Assembly (NCBI RefSeq): GCF_000143535.2
Contig: NC_037312.1
Span: forward strand, 2,790,001-2,854,000
Direction of reading: 5' to 3'
DNA length: 64,000 nucleotides
Origin: Botrytis cinerea B05.10
Taxonomy: Eukaryota; Ascomycota; Leotiomycetes; Helotiales; Sclerotiniaceae
Of the stretch, positions 61,205-64,000 are shown piece by piece. Every line of letters starts with the position of its first letter. Positions within the stretch are counted from its first letter, which is position 1. Below the pieces are notes generated by a model that saw nothing but the letters and a program-made list of their open reading frames with translations, was not told the origin of the DNA and did not search any database. The position numbers were made by a program, and so were the translations under genes.

Positions 61205-63172
61205 TCAGATCTCATTATTATCAATTCCGTATCGGACGTGTACCTGTCCTAGGAATGACATGTCCTTCTGAATTGCCTGATAGCAAGTCTGTGCTTGTCC
61301 AGCAATTCTCACGAACTCAAACCTTGTGCATGCAAAGCCATACTTTCTACATGGCATTGAAGTAACAGAAATGATGATGTACTTGCACCAACTTCCGAAA
61401 TAGCCATGCCAGAAAATCTCATCAAGTAACGTAGGTGCTTCAATCTCCAGGAAGCGAGTCTCAGGGCCCTTCCACTCGTATGCGCCGTAGTCATTGTACC
61501 AGACCTTGATCTTGCGTCCACGAATGCGAAGACCACCCTTGTTACGAGCACGACGGTAGAGCTCGGTACCACCGGCGTTGGTCTTGAAAGTTGCCTTTGC
61601 AGCTTTTGTTTTGTGACCATTCTGAGGTTCAACCATTGAAAGTGCGGCAACGGCACCACAATCAAGAATTTGCATGAATTCGCCATATCCAATCTCTTCC
61701 GGAATGTTGATGATCCACATACAACAATTGATGTTCTCTGGAAGATCAAGTAGATCGGGATGATTCTCGTCACCCTCATAATTGGTATCGTGACGAGAGT
61801 GGTCCGGAATCATACCTTGCTCTCGGAGAAGCATGTTAGTTGGACGGAACTTCTTCACCAAGTGAGAGAGATCCGGGATTGTGACTTGCGGCATCAACAT
61901 GCCATCCATAACCATTGGTGTAGGCTGGGGAACAAATGCAGTTGTTGGCTCAGCGTTCAAACTTTGAGTGAAGTATTCCATTGAGACTGGAAGAATCTCT
62001 GGAGCAATTTGATTAAAGCTGCTGAATTCAACTGATGAATCAACCACGGCGCCGGTGGTCATCTTCACATTCTCCATGATGGCAGGCTGGTATGAGAAGT
62101 TACCAAATCCTGTTGACGTGGATGCCATCCGAGAGTGTTGACTCTTGCCTACAGAAATTCCAGATATAGATGTCATCCGAGTATGACCCGTGTACTGGGA
62201 GGCAGAAGTGTCGAAACTGCGGTCAGCAAGGGTCCAAGCATCAGCACTAGGAGTCGTAGAGTAACTAGTCATAGTACTTGTATGGGCGGGAGAACTCAAA
62301 TTGATGCTTCGGGAACTGTTCATTGAACGAACAGTTCTGAAATTCTGCGCAGCTGTTTGATTCTTTTGAACTGTTTGGGCTGGTTGAACTACACAGACAA
62401 AGCCGGCAGCGCTGGTAACTTCATGAGGATTTTTGGATGGAATAATTGCAGAAGCATGTTGGGATGAGCGTGTAGAGACCGGAAACAATTGTTGGTGGGT
62501 ACCAGTGGGGGAGATGAAGAAAGGTGCTGCTTGATCACCACGATTCAGAAATGCTTTAAACAACTTGGTGTCATTTGAACGGGGGGTTTTAGCTGGTGGT
62601 GATTTTGGACCCGAAGCATTTTTAGAGCCCACCATCTGACAAGAAGCGCCGTTTGCCGGCGACCATTTGGGCAAGGCATTTCCAAACAGACTCAATGGTG
62701 GTTTTTTTCCATTGGAATTAGTTGCAGCATTCTTCGGAGCGGCCATTCGGTGTCGAGCCTCGAACATTTCGTGCCATCGGGAGCGCTTTGGGGGAGAATT
62801 CTTGATAGATTCATCAAGAGTCATCGTCATTGGAAGCCTTTGATCCAGGGTTTGATTGTTGATTCCAAAGCCATTTTCTTCATCTTGATCATGCTCTGCT
62901 TGAATTGCGAGACTTTCAAGACGTTGAACATGATTTGTTGAGACTCGAGAAGGAGCAGGATTTTCTCTGGCGGTGAATGTGGTATCTGACTCAAGGTTAG
63001 TCACGAAATTTAAATTCAAACTTGGGAAGAGAAGCAACATACCACTAGCATTGGATAATGTACTTGACTGTGTTCCCGTGTTCAATTTGTTTTGGAGTTT
63101 TCGATTCTTTGGGGGGTTTTCAGAGGGCAGAGTGCGGCCATTGTACCAAGATTTCGAGACTGTGATGTCCAT
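61205..63172 (-). CDS. RRM-like repeat-family protein, paralog E
   Basis: Start ATG 63172 (MDITVSKSWYNGR). Exons 63172-63043 and 62985-61205, with a 57-bp in-frame phase-1 intron (GTATGT, CTAAC, CAG), give 636 aa; without splicing the frame stays open for 655. Residues about 45-420 are Ser/Thr/Pro/Asn-rich. TNMLLREQGMIPD matches paralog C's LLREQGLL. RRM-like domain 1 opens ENINCCMWIINIPE (about 460) and includes DCGAVAALSM, AAKATFKT and LRIRGRKIKVWYND. Domain 2 runs from RFLEIEAPTLLDE to VHVRYGIDNNE, with FEFVRIAGQAQTCYQAI aligning with the GQA core of C and D. The final APDP motif is lost (RYGID). It is the most divergent C-terminus of the group. Confidence 0.8.
   Translation of the reverse strand: MDITVSKSWYNGRTLPSENPPKNRKLQNKLNTGTQSSTLSNASGMLLLFPSLNLNFVTNLESDTTFTARENPAPSRVSTNHVQRLESLAIQAEHDQDEENGFGINNQTLDQRLPMTMTLDESIKNSPPKRSRWHEMFEARHRMAAPKNAATNSNGKKPPLSLFGNALPKWSPANGASCQMVGSKNASGPKSPPAKTPRSNDTKLFKAFLNRGDQAAPFFISPTGTHQQLFPVSTRSSQHASAIIPSKNPHEVTSAAGFVCVVQPAQTVQKNQTAAQNFRTVRSMNSSRSINLSSPAHTSTMTSYSTTPSADAWTLADRSFDTSASQYTGHTRMTSISGISVGKSQHSRMASTSTGFGNFSYQPAIMENVKMTTGAVVDSSVEFSSFNQIAPEILPVSMEYFTQSLNAEPTTAFVPQPTPMVMDGMLMPQVTIPDLSHLVKKFRPTNMLLREQGMIPDHSRHDTNYEGDENHPDLLDLPENINCCMWIINIPEEIGYGEFMQILDCGAVAALSMVEPQNGHKTKAAKATFKTNAGGTELYRRARNKGGLRIRGRKIKVWYNDYGAYEWKGPETRFLEIEAPTLLDEIFWHGYFGSWCKYIIISVTSMPCRKYGFACTRFEFVRIAGQAQTCYQAIQKDMSFLGQVHVRYGIDNNEI
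62986..63042 (-). other. In-frame 57-bp intron of paralog E
   Basis: GTATGT donor, GACTAAC branch-like site and GTCAG acceptor. Divisible by three and stop-free. Phase 1, as in paralogs B, C and D. Confidence 0.7.
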
Positions 63173-64000
63173 CTTGAACTGAAAAATCCTAGAAGAATTT
63201 TGTTGCGTACAGATCTTCTCAATAGAAAAAGGAGTGTTTGTTAATGAAAGAATTATTGAGAGGCAATAATCGTAGAAATCTTCTTTCTAAAATGTTAGAT
63301 ACAATACTGAGATATTTCTAACTAGAAGGAAAGAAGTCCAAGTTGAATGGATTTATTGCCCAGAAGGAAGTTCAAGAAAACTGAGGGGGAATAAATGAAT
63401 GTGCAAAGGAACTGCGAGGAAAGTTGTTGGAAATAACTTGAGAGTTAGACGGAAGTTTGGGAGGATGGAAGACATATAAAGAAGAAAAAAAAATCTGCTA
63501 CCGAAGCAAGATGCAGCGCCACTTCAATTCATAGCCCTATCTCAATGCTCTAACATTTGTATTGAGCTCAAGGTAAGATTGCATACAGCTCACATTGGAA
63601 CAGTGAATATATAGATTTTATTACACAGTTCCATTCTTGGTATGGATCAACCAACATATATCTGTCTACTGTACAACAAGTAAGGTAAGCGAACCATAAA
63701 TCCACGTGTATATCTTGGGATGGTAAAATGATAATAAGGTAGGCAGAGCTAGTTTGGTTTTGCAATTGTCACTGAAACTCAAGGCAAATAATCCAGCCAG
63801 TCAAAAACGGTACAAATCAACATATTATTGTCTTGGCCCCTGTGCTTGGACTATAAATTGAAATTAGATTATTTGATAAGCCTCGGGTGACCGTAATATA
63901 ACAAAGATATTGGGAACCAAACTTAATGAATGATGTCATTGAACAGGTTATTATATAGAGCGTTATTCAATAAGATTCAATAATATGATGTTTTGATACA
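63173..64000. other. Upstream region of paralog E
   Basis: AT-rich promoter-like DNA up to the window end; no credible gene seen. Confidence 0.5.

Overview
The window is nuclear DNA of a filamentous ascomycete, most likely a Leotiomycete close to Botrytis/Sclerotinia. I infer this from a DHN-melanin scytalone dehydratase, many short introns (mostly 46-111 bp, GTATGT/GTAAGT donors, CTAAC/CTGAC-like branch sites, YAG acceptors), a Polycomb EED gene, AT-rich gene-poor spacers full of microsatellites, and protein style. The genus is inference; no search was run. Gene models were spliced by hand, and exon joins are given where the reading frame closes.

Layout. 1-388: 3' end of scytalone dehydratase. 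3360-7729: a divergent aromatic-catabolism pair, an FAD phenol hydroxylase-type monooxygenase (-) and an intradiol (hydroxyquinol/catechol-type) dioxygenase (+), with three CreA-like sites in the shared promoter. 8693-11601: EED, the WD40 subunit of PRC2 (-). 15645-17802: a tandem-PAS protein (+). 18857-20079: Yip4/YIPF6-type Golgi membrane protein (+). 21906-22975: Gre2-like SDR reductase (-), divergent from a CaCA-type cation/proton exchanger (23952-25453, +). 34709-36439: RanBP1-domain Hba1/Yrb2-like protein (-). 37378-37899: small secreted protein (+). 38508-39126: acyl-CoA-binding protein (+). 39684-41936: tyrosyl-DNA phosphodiesterase Tdp1 (-). 42547-45068: two-domain PDI of Eps1 type (+). 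45530-52962: three neighbouring coiled-coil proteins of unknown function.

The most novel content is a family of five paralogous, unnamed genes in two clusters (26.5-30.8 kb and 54.3-63.2 kb). Each has a long low-complexity N-terminal region and a C-terminal pair of RRM-like folds starting with an N-C-x-hydrophobic motif and ending near a (R/Q)YAPDP-like motif. Four share a resolved phase-1 intron after a short first exon, and the acceptor of the fifth fits the same phase, so they appear to have arisen by local duplication with heavy divergence. A second unexplained signal is a short GC-rich palindromic repeat with shared ends. It occurs four times, and three copies sit inside unusually long introns (EED, PAS gene, Tdp1).

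The remaining intergenic DNA is AT-rich and microsatellite-rich. I recognise no tRNA, rRNA, CRISPR array or complete transposon.
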